A stretch of 61,739 nucleotides of DNA from Tsukamurella asaccharolytica (GCF_007858435.1 NZ_VIGW01000015.1:1-61739); one strand, 5' to 3'. Shown: positions 32,665 to 41,316, counted from the stretch's first letter. Numbers and translations: made by a program. The notes: generated by a model from the sequence alone, not told the origin.

Positions 32665-32680
32665 CCGCCTCTCCGGACGG
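32665..32680 (-). promoter_or_regulatory. PyrR-binding hairpin, proximal copy
   Basis: On the minus strand CCGTCCGGAGAGGCGG, which carries the UCCNGNGAGG core of known PyrR binding loops. It ends only 2-3 nt before the AAGGAG of pyrR, so PyrR binding could block ribosome access, as reported for mycobacterial pyrR leaders. Confidence 0.78.
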
Positions 32681-32686
32681 CTCGCT

Positions 32687-32702
32687 CCGCCTCTCTGGAC
32701 GG
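32687..32702 (-). promoter_or_regulatory. PyrR-binding hairpin, distal copy
   Basis: On the minus strand CCGTCCAGAGAGGCGG, differing from the proximal copy by one base and offset by 22 bp. A second complete binding loop in tandem in one leader is unusual as far as I know. Confidence 0.72.
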
Positions 32703-32720
32703 ATTGCAAAGGATGCCTTG

Positions 32721-34718
32721 ATGCAGGACGAAGCATACCAGTACGTTCAGGTCATGGAATTGTCGACCAGGCAACGCACGACGCTGTCCGCCATCGTCGA
32801 CTCCTTCGCCCCGGGAGACGGGGTCGCCGTCCCCTCGGCGAGCGATCTGCGGGCCGGTGAGCTGGCCGTATCCTATGCCGACCGCAGCCCGCGCGACAGT
32901 GACGGCGTCACGCTCGCGCAATCCCTCTCCTTCTTCGACAACGTCGTCTTCTGCACCGTTGTGCTGGGCACCCGGGGGCAGCGTTTCGCCGATCTCTCGG
33001 CCGCCGAGCGCGAGCGCATCCTGATCGACCTCTCGCGGTCGCGGTTCGTGCAGAAGCGGATGCTGTTCAAGCGCCTGCGCAACATCGCCCTGCTCGCGTA
33101 CTACGCCGCCGGCGGCGCGGACGGCGAGCACGGCCCGGGCGCCGAACTGATGGCCGCGATCGGATATCCCCGGCAGGCGCCGTTGAAGAAGCCCCGCGCC
33201 CGGGCCCTGCGCGCGCAGCGGCCCCTCTCCCCGACGCGCTACGAGATCGACGCGGCCACGGCGTGCGACGTGGTGGTGATCGGCTCCGGCGCGGGCGGCG
33301 CCGTCGCCGCGGCGGAGCTCGCGGAGGCCGGACTGGACGTGCTGGTCCTCGAGCGCGGGGACTACGTCTCGCCCACCGAGGTGGGCGACTCCGATCTGGA
33401 CAACCTCGAGCAGTTGTACGCGCCGGGGCCGTTCTGGACCGAGAACGCGCAGTCGTACCTACTGACCGCGCGCTGCCTCGGTGGCGGCACCGCCGTCTCG
33501 AACGGCGGGTACTTCCTTCCGCCGGAGGAGGTGCGCGCCGATTGGGAGGCGCGGGGCGTCGAGACCGGAGCCTCGCTGGAGGCCGCCCTCGCCGAGGTGT
33601 GGCAGCGCTCGGGGGTGTCCGACGGGGCCGGCGCGCCCTCCGCCCGCGACGTGATCCTGGAGAGGGGCTGCCGAGCGCTCGACCTGCCGGTACGCCTCGT
33701 CAGCGTGGCGGACGACGTCGAGCCGGGGGGCCGCTGGGGGCCGTCCAGCAGGGTCGCGGCGCGGCAGGACGCGGGCCGGACGTGGTTGCGCGACGCCGAG
33801 AAGAAGGGCGCGCGGATCGTGACCGGCGCACAGGCCCGCTCCATCGAGACGCAGGGCGGACGCGCGCGCACCGTGATCGCGCGGACCTCGGGCGGCTCGT
33901 GGCTGACGGTGCGGTGCAGCGCGGTCGTGGTGGCCGCGGGGGGATTCCAGACACCCGCCCTGCTCGCCCGTTCGGGCATCGGCGGGCAGCACGTGGGCAA
34001 GCACTTGCACCTGCACCCGACGGCGACCGCAGTCGGCCTGTTCGGCGAGGTCGTGGCCCCGTGGCTGGGCGCCCCGTCGACCCGGTTCTGCGACGCGCAC
34101 GCGAACCTCGACGGCAAGGGCTTCGGCGTGCGCTACGAGACCGTGCCACTCACGCCCGCGCTGGCGTCGAGCTTCGTGCCGTGGCGCAACCCCGTCGAGC
34201 ACCTCAACGTGATGCGGCAGTTCCCGCACCTGTCGATCGTGCGGGTGGTGCTGCGCGACCGGGGCGCCGGCGAGGTGGTGATGGACGCCTCCGGCGAGCC
34301 TTCCGTGCGCTACGACCTCGCGGAGGCCGACCGGGCCAACCTGCGGACCGGCGTGGACACCGCAGTCCGCATCCTCGAGGCCGCCGGGGCCCGGCGGATC
34401 TTCACCGGCCAGCAGCGCGGGGGCGACTACGTGCCCGGTGACCGCCCCATCGAGCGGTTCCTCGAGCGTTCGCACGCCGCCGGGTACGGGGTCGGCGAGA
34501 TCGCGCTCGGCGCGCACGACCCGATGAGCACCGCCCGCATGGCGTCCTCCGAGCGCCACGGCGCGGCGAACCCGGAGGGCGTGCTGTGGGACGTGCCGAA
34601 CGTGGTGATCGCCGACGCCTCGGCCCTGCCCACGGCCAGCGGCGTGCACCCGATCGGCGTGGTGCAGGCCCTGGCGCTCCGCAATGCCCGCGCCCTCGCA
34701 GAGCGCCTCAAGAGCTGA
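32721..34718 (+). CDS. GMC-family oxidoreductase, long-chain alcohol oxidase-like
   Basis: A 665-residue FAD oxidoreductase with an extra N-terminal region of about 180 residues ([12 protein letters not shown] near residue 22) before the GMC fold. FAD binding is by [17 protein letters not shown] (GSGAGG 188-193), and the C-terminal active-site histidine lies in [14 protein letters not shown]. This layout resembles long-chain fatty alcohol oxidases. ATG 32721 has AAAGGA 7 nt upstream; ATG 32754 is an alternative. The gene lies opposite to and between nusB and pyrR, an insertion in the conserved order. Substrate unknown. Confidence 0.8.
   Translation: MQDEAYQYVQVMELSTRQRTTLSAIVDSFAPGDGVAVPSASDLRAGELAVSYADRSPRDSDGVTLAQSLSFFDNVVFCTVVLGTRGQRFADLSAAERERILIDLSRSRFVQKRMLFKRLRNIALLAYYAAGGADGEHGPGAELMAAIGYPRQAPLKKPRARALRAQRPLSPTRYEIDAATACDVVVIGSGAGGAVAAAELAEAGLDVLVLERGDYVSPTEVGDSDLDNLEQLYAPGPFWTENAQSYLLTARCLGGGTAVSNGGYFLPPEEVRADWEARGVETGASLEAALAEVWQRSGVSDGAGAPSARDVILERGCRALDLPVRLVSVADDVEPGGRWGPSSRVAARQDAGRTWLRDAEKKGARIVTGAQARSIETQGGRARTVIARTSGGSWLTVRCSAVVVAAGGFQTPALLARSGIGGQHVGKHLHLHPTATAVGLFGEVVAPWLGAPSTRFCDAHANLDGKGFGVRYETVPLTPALASSFVPWRNPVEHLNVMRQFPHLSIVRVVLRDRGAGEVVMDASGEPSVRYDLAEADRANLRTGVDTAVRILEAAGARRIFTGQQRGGDYVPGDRPIERFLERSHAAGYGVGEIALGAHDPMSTARMASSERHGAANPEGVLWDVPNVVIADASALPTASGVHPIGVVQALALRNARALAERLKS
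32732..32737 (-). promoter_or_regulatory. Putative pyr operon extended -10 promoter
   Basis: On the minus strand TATGCT is preceded by TGG (extended -10 form). Start would be near 32725, giving a leader of about 74 nt that contains both PyrR hairpins. No good -35 box is visible. It overlaps the 5' end of the divergent oxidoreductase gene. Confidence 0.42.
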
Positions 34719-34754
34719 GCGTCTGAGGAGCTGAGCGTCTGAGGAGCTGAGCGG
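34713..34754. repeat. 16-bp tandem repeat at the 3' junction with nusB
   Basis: The unit AGCTGAGCGTCTGAGG occurs at 34713-34728 and 34729-34744, followed by a partial third copy to 34754. It includes the stop codon of the GMC gene and reaches the nusB stop. Probably replication slippage; it forms no obvious terminator. Confidence 0.85.
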
Positions 34755-35255
34755 CTACTCCGAGCGGTCGGCGGCGGGCTGGGCGGCGGCCGCGGCCCGG
34801 ACCTGCGGCGCGAGCGCCGCCACCTTGCCGAGCACGCCGTTGAGGTAGGTCGGCGACTCGTCGGTCGAGAGCTCCTTGGCGAGCTCGACGGCCTCGTCGA
34901 CCACGACGGCGGGGGGCACGTCGACGGCGTTGAAGAGCTCCCAGACGGCGATCCGCAGGATCGCGCGGTCCACCGCGGGCAGCCGCGCGAGCGTCCAGCC
35001 GGTCAGGTGCGAGGAGATGACCGAGTCGATCTGGTCGCCGTCCACGCCGACGCCGGTGACCAGCGTCGCGGTGTACTCGGACACCGGGGCGACCGCCGCG
35101 TCGTCGGCGGCGAGCTGCCGCCGCTCGGCCAGCAGGCCGTCGAGGTCGGCGAGGCCGCGGGCCTCCGCCTCGAACAGCAGGTCGACGGCGCGCTTGCGCG
35201 CCCGGTGCCGGGCGCCCGACTTCTTCGGGCGCCGGTTGTCAGACTGCTCGGGCAC
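34755..35255 (-). CDS. nusB: Transcription antitermination factor NusB
   Basis: NusB with NusE binds boxA RNA and supports rRNA antitermination. The 166-residue helical protein has [18 protein letters not shown] at the N-terminus and the conserved [17 protein letters not shown] and [29 protein letters not shown]. Its GTG directly follows the efp TAA, so translation is coupled. Confidence 0.95.
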   Translation of the reverse strand: MPEQSDNRRPKKSGARHRARKRAVDLLFEAEARGLADLDGLLAERRQLAADDAAVAPVSEYTATLVTGVGVDGDQIDSVISSHLTGWTLARLPAVDRAILRIAVWELFNAVDVPPAVVVDEAVELAKELSTDESPTYLNGVLGKVAALAPQVRAAAAAQPAADRSE

Positions 35256-35819
35256 TTAGGAGTTCACGCGCCCCAGGTAGCTGCCGTCACGGGTGTCGAC
35301 CTTGAGCTTGTCGCCGGTGTTGATGAACAGCGGGACGTTGATCTCGGCACCGGTCTCCAGCGTCGCGGGCTTGGTGCCGCCGGTGGAGCGGTCGCCCTGC
35401 AGGCCCGGATCGGTGTGCTGCACGACGTACTCGGCCGAGATCGGGAGCTCGACGAAGAGCGCCTCACCCTCGTGCATCGAGACCTGGACCTGCATGTTCT
35501 CCAGCAGGAACTTCGCGCCCTCGCCGACCTTGGCCTCGTCCAGGTTGATCTGGTCGTAGGTCTCGCCGTCCATGAAGACGTAGTCGGAGCCGTCGTGGTA
35601 GAGGTAGCTGAAGTCGCGGCGATCGACGGTGGCGACCTCGACCTTGACGCCGGCGTTGAAAGTCTTATCGACCGTCTTGCCGGACACCACGTTCTTGAGC
35701 TTGGTCCGCACGAAGGCGGGACCCTTGCCCGGCTTGACGTGCTGGAACTCGATGATCTGCCACAGCTGGCCCTCCTGGTTGAGGACCAGGCCGTTCTTGA
35801 AATCAGCAGTCGATGCCAC
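35256..35819 (-). CDS. efp: Translation elongation factor P
   Basis: EF-P relieves ribosome stalling at polyproline. The 187-residue protein has KOW and two OB-like domains; the tip lysine is Lys32 in [10 protein letters not shown], and the C-terminus [17 protein letters not shown] is typical. GTG start; AGGAG is rather far upstream (about 12 nt). It stands in the conserved run pepQ-efp-nusB. Confidence 0.96.
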   Translation of the reverse strand: MASTADFKNGLVLNQEGQLWQIIEFQHVKPGKGPAFVRTKLKNVVSGKTVDKTFNAGVKVEVATVDRRDFSYLYHDGSDYVFMDGETYDQINLDEAKVGEGAKFLLENMQVQVSMHEGEALFVELPISAEYVVQHTDPGLQGDRSTGGTKPATLETGAEINVPLFINTGDKLKVDTRDGSYLGRVNS

Positions 35820-35834
35820 GGTGTGTCGATTCTC

Positions 35835-36923
35835 CTAGAGTGCGATCAAGTCTTTGGTGGTGCGCGTCAGCAGTTCCGGCCCGTCCGCACGGACCACGAG
35901 GGTGTCCTCGATGCGGACTCCGCCACGACCCGGGAGGTACACACCCGGTTCCACGGTGACCACAGCACCGTCGGACAGTGTACCGCTGCCGAGTTTGCCC
36001 AGCGCCGGGGCTTCGTGGATCTGCACGCCGACGCCGTGGCCGAGGCCGTGCAGGAACTGCTCGCCGTACCCGGCCTCCTCGATCACCGCGCGGGCCGCGC
36101 CGTCGATCGCGCGGACGTCGGCGCCCGGCACCAGGGCCTCCCGTCCGGCGGTCTGCGCGGCGCGGACCAGGTCGTAGATCTCGCGCTGCCAGGCGGCCGG
36201 CTCCCCGAGGACGAAGGTGCGGGTCTCGTCGGCGTGGTAGCCCTGGAAGCGGGCGCCGAAGTCGATCTTCACGAAGTCGCCGGCCGCGAGGACGGCGTCG
36301 GTGGGTCGGTGGTGCGGGATCGCCGAGTTCGGTCCGGCCGCGACGATCGTCTCGAAGGCGACGGCCTCGGCGCCGAACTCGTACATGAGGTTCTCGAGGC
36401 GCCGCGCGACCTGCGTCTCCGTGGCGCCGACGCGGACGGCCCCCTCCTCCACGAGCGCCGCGAGCGCTTGATCGCTGATCGTGCAGGCGCGGCGGAGCAG
36501 CTCGATCTCGCCCTCGTCCTTGACCTCGCGGAGCGTCTCGACGAGCCGGGTGGTCGGCACGAGGTGCGCCTCCGGCGCGAGACGGGCGTGGTCGGCGTAG
36601 CTGAGCGCCGTCGCCTCGAAACCGACGGCGCCCTTCGCCTTCGCCTGCGCCAGGAGCGCCTTCGCGACGTCGCGCTCGATGACCGCGCGCAGGTCGCCCG
36701 ACTGCTCGGCGACCTGGGTGAGGTAGCGGCCGTCGGTGGCGATCGCATCGCCGTCCGGATCGGCGGCGACGAGCACGGCGCCGTTCGACCCGGTGAAACC
36801 GGCGAGGTAGCGGACGTTGTCGAGGTCGGTGACCAGGAGTGCGTCGAGCGCGGGCTCCTGACGGGACAGGGCGGCGCGAAGCGCGTCGCGGCGGCGGGCG
36901 TGGTCGGTGGTCGTCTGCGGCAT
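35835..36923 (-). CDS. pepQ: Xaa-Pro dipeptidase/aminopeptidase
   Basis: A 362-residue M24 metallopeptidase cleaving X-Pro bonds. It has an N-terminal creatinase-like domain and a C-terminal pita-bread domain with the metal ligands in KIDFGARFQGYHADETRT, GHGVGVQIHEAP, VEPGVYLPGRGG and VRIEDTLVV. It ends 15 nt before efp. In other actinobacteria aroQ lies upstream next to aroB; here a YceI gene and a block of about 18.6 kb intervene. Confidence 0.94.
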   Translation of the reverse strand: MPQTTTDHARRRDALRAALSRQEPALDALLVTDLDNVRYLAGFTGSNGAVLVAADPDGDAIATDGRYLTQVAEQSGDLRAVIERDVAKALLAQAKAKGAVGFEATALSYADHARLAPEAHLVPTTRLVETLREVKDEGEIELLRRACTISDQALAALVEEGAVRVGATETQVARRLENLMYEFGAEAVAFETIVAAGPNSAIPHHRPTDAVLAAGDFVKIDFGARFQGYHADETRTFVLGEPAAWQREIYDLVRAAQTAGREALVPGADVRAIDGAARAVIEEAGYGEQFLHGLGHGVGVQIHEAPALGKLGSGTLSDGAVVTVEPGVYLPGRGGVRIEDTLVVRADGPELLTRTTKDLIAL

Positions 36924-36955
36924 CCCGCCACGCTATCGCGGCGCGGGCGGAATCG

Positions 36956-37492
36956 TCAGACCGTTGCGCGCGCGACGACGGTGACCTCGTCCGCGACCTG
37001 CAGCGTGCCCATCATGAGGGAGAAGGGCTTGATTCCAAAGTCGGTCTGCCTCACCGGGACCGCAGCGGCCAGCGCCGGCGCCGGCGCGGCCTCCTCGTAG
37101 AGCAGGGCGAAGTCGCACGGGCGGGTCGTGCCGCAGATGGTCAGCTCGCCGCGGACACGGTAGCCGTTCTCCGTGGCGTCGATCGCGGTGGACCGGTACT
37201 CGATGGTCGGGTTCGTCTTGACCTTGAGCGAGCGATGCGCGTTCGCAGTGGCGACGGCGCGCTCGGGCGCGGTCAGCGGCGTGAGCCCGCCCTCGCCGGA
37301 GACGACCTCGAGCGAGGCCGCGTCGACGGTCACCGTGACGGCGACGGGCTGGCCACCGTCGGCCTCGACGGCCGCCCGCCAGGCGGTGGGCGCCAGCACC
37401 AGGCGGTGGCCGAGCCGCGCGGATCGCCCGGCGACACCGGTGTGCACCTCCAGCACAGCACTGGACTGATCGATGGTCGTGGTCTCGCTCAC
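36956..37492 (-). CDS. YceI-family protein
   Basis: A 178-residue YceI-like lipocalin-fold protein with no signal peptide, so cytoplasmic; members bind polyisoprenoid-like ligands, but the role here is unknown. Visible motifs are VHTGVAGRSARLGHRL, VDAASLEVVSGEGGLTPL and the C-terminal FGIKPFSLMMGTLQVADEV. GTG start with a poor ribosome binding site. A truncated duplicate, with a matching 5' flank, lies at 38768-38997. Confidence 0.82.
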   Translation of the reverse strand: MSETTTIDQSSAVLEVHTGVAGRSARLGHRLVLAPTAWRAAVEADGGQPVAVTVTVDAASLEVVSGEGGLTPLTAPERAVATANAHRSLKVKTNPTIEYRSTAIDATENGYRVRGELTICGTTRPCDFALLYEEAAPAPALAAAVPVRQTDFGIKPFSLMMGTLQVADEVTVVARATV

Positions 37493-37529
37493 CCCCTCGA
37501 CGGTACCGGCGCGTGGGCCGGCAGGTCAC

Positions 37530-37989
37530 TCACGAGCGGGTGACGACGAACACCGGGTAGCGGACCGCGGCGGCGGCGAGCTCGTCGTCGGTGCTGCCGG
37601 AGGAGAGGCCCGGGAAGAACGCGCCCACCTCCCAGGCCCACTTGCGCAGGTACGCGCGCAGCACGGGCACCTTCGCAGCCGGATCCGTGACCTCCGTCGC
37701 GGTGAATGCTTCGACGGTCCGCCCGTGCCGGAGCTCCCCCGCGCCGGCAGCGCGCAGGTTCCGCACCCACTGGGTGACGCCGCGCGCCGCGACGAGGTAC
37801 TCGGCACCGTCGACGACGAGCACGTTGACGGGGACCGTGCGCCACTCCCCGGACTTCCGCCCACGGATTGCGAGTTCCCTACTGCCTGCCGTAGACGGAG
37901 ACACCGCGGCGGGAGAGCCACGCGACCGCGCTGTTGAAGGCGGTGGCCGTGCGGCCAGGGCGGGTGTGGTCGGCGGCGGGTGGGGTCAC
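37530..37989 (-). pseudogene. Ddn-family F420-dependent nitroreductase, frameshifted
   Basis: The first 34 codons run from a GTG at 37989 (GGAGG 6 nt upstream) through TAFNSAVAWLSRRGVSVYG and then hit a TAG. The rest, SRELAIRGRKSGEWRTVPVN onward to YPVFVVTRS, is in another frame. The break is a 4-bp tandem duplication (GGCAGGCA on the minus strand, 37890-37883); removing one unit gives a continuous protein of about 151 residues, the normal family size. Family motifs RGRKSGEWRTVPVNVLVVDG and AARGVTQWVRNLRAAG are intact. Either a recent mutation, a phase-variable site or a sequencing error. Divergent from tetR with shared operators. Confidence 0.8.
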
Positions 37990-38004
37990 GATTCCTCCAA
38001 AGTG

Positions 38005-38017
38005 TGAGCACTGCTCT
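38005..38017. promoter_or_regulatory. TetR operator, copy 1
   Basis: TGAGCACTGCTCT, a 6-1-6 inverted repeat with one mismatch, located just upstream of the Ddn-type gene's ribosome binding site. Matches copy 2. Confidence 0.68.
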
Positions 38018-38051
38018 CGTTTCAATCTCATGCTCCGCTGCCCGCGCACTG

Positions 38052-38080
38052 TTGTCAAGAGCAGTGCTCTGCTTTCGGAT
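38052..38080 (+). promoter_or_regulatory. Putative tetR promoter
   Basis: TTGTCA (38052-38057), a 17-bp spacer and TCGGAT (38075-38080). The perfect operator fills the spacer, so repressor binding would block polymerase. Confidence 0.5.
38058..38070. promoter_or_regulatory. TetR operator, copy 2
   Basis: AGAGCAGTGCTCT, a perfect 6-1-6 inverted repeat. Its centre is 53 bp from that of copy 1, close to five helical turns, so both lie on the same DNA face. Confidence 0.75.
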
Positions 38081-38098
38081 CAGTGCAATGATCGAGAG

Positions 38099-38764
38099 GT
38101 GAACGCCTCCCTGACCGCCCGCGAGCGCGCCCGCGCCGAACTCACCGCCGAGATCACTCGGAGTGCTCGGGAACAGCTCCAGGAGGTGGGCGCGGCCGCG
38201 CTCTCGCTGCGCGCCGTCGCCCGAGACCTGGGACTGGCCTCGTCGGCGGTGTACCGATACTTCCCCAGCCGCGACGCGCTCCTCACGGCGCTCATCACCG
38301 ACGCCTACAACGCCCTGGGCGACGCGGTCGAGGCCGCCGCCGACGCGGCCGTCGAGCCGCGCGCGAGATGGATCGCCGCGGCGCGCGCCGTCCGCGCGTG
38401 GGCCCTGCACCACCCGCACGAGTACACGCTGCTGTACGGCTCCCCCGTCCCCGGTTACCACGCGCCGCCGGAGACGACCGCCGCGGCGATCCGCACGTCG
38501 GGCGTCTTCGCCAGGATCGCGGGATTCGGTGCGGGCGGGGCGCCGGCACCGTCGGGCGAGCTGGACGAGCAGCTGCGCGCCGTCGCCGACGTGGTGGCCA
38601 CGGACGCCGACCCGGCGCAGCTCGCGCTCGGCGTCATGGCCTGGACGCAGCTGTTCGGCGCCGTGAGCTTCGAGCTGTTCGGGCAGTTCGCGAACACGCT
38701 CGAGCCCGCCAATGCACTCTTCGACTACACGGTCGAGCGTACCGTCGAGATGCTGGGGCTCTGA
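38099..38764 (+). CDS. TetR-family transcriptional repressor
   Basis: A 221-residue regulator with an N-terminal helix-turn-helix (ALSLRAVARDLGLASSAVYRYFPSRDALLTALI) and a C-terminal ligand domain of the TetR_C WHG type (RAVRAWALHHPHEYTLLYGSPVPGY). The start is GTG 38099 without a good ribosome binding site. It is divergent from the broken Ddn-type gene, with two matching operators between them, so autorepression and control of that gene are likely. Confidence 0.88.
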   Translation: MNASLTARERARAELTAEITRSAREQLQEVGAAALSLRAVARDLGLASSAVYRYFPSRDALLTALITDAYNALGDAVEAAADAAVEPRARWIAAARAVRAWALHHPHEYTLLYGSPVPGYHAPPETTAAAIRTSGVFARIAGFGAGGAPAPSGELDEQLRAVADVVATDADPAQLALGVMAWTQLFGAVSFELFGQFANTLEPANALFDYTVERTVEMLGL

Positions 38765-38767
38765 CCC

Positions 38768-38997
38768 CTCAGAGCACTGAGCGGCGTCAGCCCGCCCCCG
38801 CCGGAGACGACGTCCAGCGACTTAGCGTCGACGGTGACCGTCAGCTGTGTCGGCGCGCCGTCCTCGACCGTGGCCTCGGCCGTCCACGTCCCGGCGCGCA
38901 GAGTGAGTCGGTGCCCCAGGCGGGCCGAGCGCCCGGCGACACCCGTCCGCACCTGCAGCACCGCCGATTCCTGGTCGTAGTTCCGCTTCTCGCTCAC
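38768..38997 (-). pseudogene. Truncated YceI duplicate
   Basis: About 76 codons, GTG at 38997 onward, match the first part of the YceI gene at 36956-37492: LQVRTGVAGRSARLGHRL, then VTVDAKSLDVVSGGGGLTPLS. Similarity stops there and the reading frame runs antisense into tetR. The 5' flank also resembles that of the intact gene (CTCACTCCTTCGACGCTACC against CTCACCCCCTCGACGGTACC), so the duplication covered the start region. A gene remnant. Confidence 0.8.
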
Positions 38998-39036
38998 TCC
39001 TTCGACGCTACCGTCCCGATTCCCTACTCTGATGGT

Positions 39037-40263
39037 GTGCAACGCATTCTCCGCGCTTCGATCTGCGCTCTGCTGGCGACCATCGCTGTGGCGTGCGGCG
39101 ATTCGAGCGCGCCCACGCCCGACAAGACCTTCGCCTCGGTCGCCCTCGGATCCGACCAGCGGGCGCTGGGGAGCCTCGTCGACGCCCGGCCGGCCGCGCA
39201 CGCGAGCAAGAGCCTGCAGAATGCCACGTCCTCCGCCACGGACATCACGTACACGACGATCGGTCCCGACGGTGCGCCGACCGCCGCGACGGGCGGTGTG
39301 TACGTACCGACCGGGACTCCCCCCGCCGGCGGGTGGCCGGTCGTTGCCTTCGGGCACGGCACCACCGGCGTCCGTCCCCAGTGCGCACCGACCCTCGACG
39401 AGGGGATGTTCCAGAACCTCCCCGTGGTCCTGGCCGCGCTCAAGGAGCTGCGCGCCGCAGTGGTGATGCCGGACTACCTGGGGTTGGGCTCCGCCGGGCG
39501 CCACCCGTACCTGAATGCGCGAAGTCACGGCAACGATGTGCTCGGCGCTGTCCGTGCGGCGCGGCGCATCGGCGAACCGCTCTCCGACCGGGTCTTCCTG
39601 CTCGGGATCTCGCAGGGCGGGCGCGCCACCGAAGCGGCCGCGGAACTCGCCCCCACAGCGGCGCCGGAGCTACGGATCGTCGCCAACGCGATGGCCGTCC
39701 CGGCCCTGTCTCTCGAATTCGCGCCGCTGATCGAAGGTGGGACCCTCAACGGCGCCCAGTACTCGATCCTGCCGCAACTCGTTTTCGGGGCGCAGGCCTC
39801 TTACCCCGACATGAAGACCTCGGACGTCCTGCACGGCACCCTGCTCGCGCACGCCGATGGCTTCACCAAGGGGTGCGCCGGATCGGCGCCCAAGCCCTGG
39901 ATCGATCCATCGGGACCGCCGATCGGTCCTGCCGACGTGCGTCCCGACGGCACAGCAGCGAGTCAGGAAGGCAGTCGACGCTTCCTGCAGTACCTGAGCG
40001 ATAACCAGCTCCCGCAGCGCCCGAACCGGGCGATTCCGACCCTCGTCATCAACGGCACCGGCGACGAACTGATCCTGCCGCGCTGGACGGCCGCGGCCGT
40101 ATCCCGCCTGTGTGCAGCCGGTGTCCCGGTCGAGCACCGCGAGCGCGCCGGAGGCCACTACGACCCCGCGGATCTGAGCGAGGTGACCGCGTGGTTGTAC
40201 GAGCGAATGTCGAATCGCGCACCGCGTTCCACCTGCCAGGACGGCGCGCGTCCGACGCGCTGA
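39037..40263 (+). CDS. Lipoprotein lipase/esterase, LIP family
   Basis: A 408-residue secreted alpha/beta hydrolase of the actinobacterial LIP (secretory lipase) family. The N-terminus (ILRASICALLATIAVAC) is a signal peptide ending at a likely lipidated Cys20. The nucleophile is in LGISQGGRATEA; FGHGTTGV forms the oxyanion region; the acid is in INGTGDELI and the base in GGHYDPAD. GTG start 6 nt after TACTCT, suggesting a leaderless mRNA. It may release fatty acids from esters at the cell surface. Confidence 0.85.
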   Translation: MQRILRASICALLATIAVACGDSSAPTPDKTFASVALGSDQRALGSLVDARPAAHASKSLQNATSSATDITYTTIGPDGAPTAATGGVYVPTGTPPAGGWPVVAFGHGTTGVRPQCAPTLDEGMFQNLPVVLAALKELRAAVVMPDYLGLGSAGRHPYLNARSHGNDVLGAVRAARRIGEPLSDRVFLLGISQGGRATEAAAELAPTAAPELRIVANAMAVPALSLEFAPLIEGGTLNGAQYSILPQLVFGAQASYPDMKTSDVLHGTLLAHADGFTKGCAGSAPKPWIDPSGPPIGPADVRPDGTAASQEGSRRFLQYLSDNQLPQRPNRAIPTLVINGTGDELILPRWTAAAVSRLCAAGVPVEHRERAGGHYDPADLSEVTAWLYERMSNRAPRSTCQDGARPTR

Positions 40264-40264
40264 T

Positions 40265-40292
40265 CCCGCCACGTCCCTTACGACGTGGCGGG
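40265..40292. terminator. Bidirectional terminator, lipase/exopolysaccharide operon
   Basis: An 11-bp perfect stem CCCGCCACGTC / GACGTGGCGGG with a 6-base loop between the convergent lipase and glycoside hydrolase genes. No long T-run, as is common in GC-rich genomes. Confidence 0.75.
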
Positions 40293-40299
40293 CTGCGAC

Positions 40300-41316
40300 T
40301 CAGCCGACCAGGAGCGATCTGAGCGCGAACGCGGACTGTTTGGGGCTCCCGTCGTAGCGGAAGAGGCCGAAGTTGGCGTCCATCACGGTGGGATCGGCGC
40401 TGAGGTCGCGCGTATTGAAGACGACGAAGACCCCGACCCAATTCAGCTGCTGCGTCCGTTGAACCGCATCGACGAGGATCTGGGCCTGCTGTTGCTCCGA
40501 GACCGACACCACGCTGCTTCCGGTGGGTTGGCCGTACTCGGTGATCCACATCTTCTTCGCGGCGTCACCGTTCGACTGCATGATCTGGTAGCCGTTGATC
40601 AGGACTCCTGAGCCAGTGCCCGTGATCGGGTTGGGGAAGGTGTACGGGTGCACGCCGACGGCATCGAAGTAGGGTTTGCCGCCCGCCGCGTACATGTCGC
40701 GGAGGAACGTGATGTCGGGCGTGCCGTCCGGCGAGCTGGACGTACCGCCGGAGACGACGGGCTGCTGAGCACCCGCCGCACGGATGCCCTCGTAGGCCGC
40801 CTTGAGGAGCGGCACGTAGGTGGCGGCGGTGGGCGGCTGCAAATAGTGCGGGAGATTGGGCTCGTTCCACACCTCGAAAGCGCTCACCCGCGACGCATAC
40901 CTCTGCGCGGTCGCCTGCGCGAAGGTTCCGAAGGTCCGCGGGTCAGCGGGCGGGTTCCCGGTCCCGCTGGGATTAGCGCCGGGAGCCTGTGCCCAGACCG
41001 GCGCGGGCCCGTAGAGGACCAGGAGGACCATCAGTCCGGCGTTCCGCGCGCCGGCGACGGCGGCATCGACGCGGCTCCAGTCGTACGACGCCGCCGAGTA
41101 CGACTGGACCAGGTTCCACGGCACGGGAATCCTCGTCAGTTTGCCCCCGACGGCTGCGGTCTTCGCGGCCTCGTCATACGGATCGCATCCCGGCTGCAGC
41201 GTGCACACGGTGGCGACACCCACCGGAATCCACACGGCCGCGCGTGCCGGCTGAGCGTTCGCCGACATCCCGGAGACGATCAATATCACGGCGGCCAACA
41301 ATCGAGCGATGATCAT
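40300..41316 (-). CDS. Secreted glycoside hydrolase (clan A type)
   Basis: A 338-residue exported hydrolase. Residues 1-27 are a signal peptide (ARLLAAVILIVSGMSANA). The (beta/alpha)8 fold shows the acid/base Glu152 in FEVWNEPN and the nucleophile Glu260 in MWITEYGQ, as in GH5/GH39-like families. It is the last gene of the exopolysaccharide operon, so it may trim or depolymerise the exported glycan. The exact GH family cannot be fixed by eye. Confidence 0.8.
   Translation of the reverse strand: MIIARLLAAVILIVSGMSANAQPARAAVWIPVGVATVCTLQPGCDPYDEAAKTAAVGGKLTRIPVPWNLVQSYSAASYDWSRVDAAVAGARNAGLMVLLVLYGPAPVWAQAPGANPSGTGNPPADPRTFGTFAQATAQRYASRVSAFEVWNEPNLPHYLQPPTAATYVPLLKAAYEGIRAAGAQQPVVSGGTSSSPDGTPDITFLRDMYAAGGKPYFDAVGVHPYTFPNPITGTGSGVLINGYQIMQSNGDAAKKMWITEYGQPTGSSVVSVSEQQQAQILVDAVQRTQQLNWVGVFVVFNTRDLSADPTVMDANFGLFRYDGSPKQSAFALRSLLVG

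Noticed and set aside
38768-38997. Annotating the second YceI copy as a functional gene.
   Set aside because: It lacks the C-terminal half and similarity stops next to the tetR stop, so it is a fragment.
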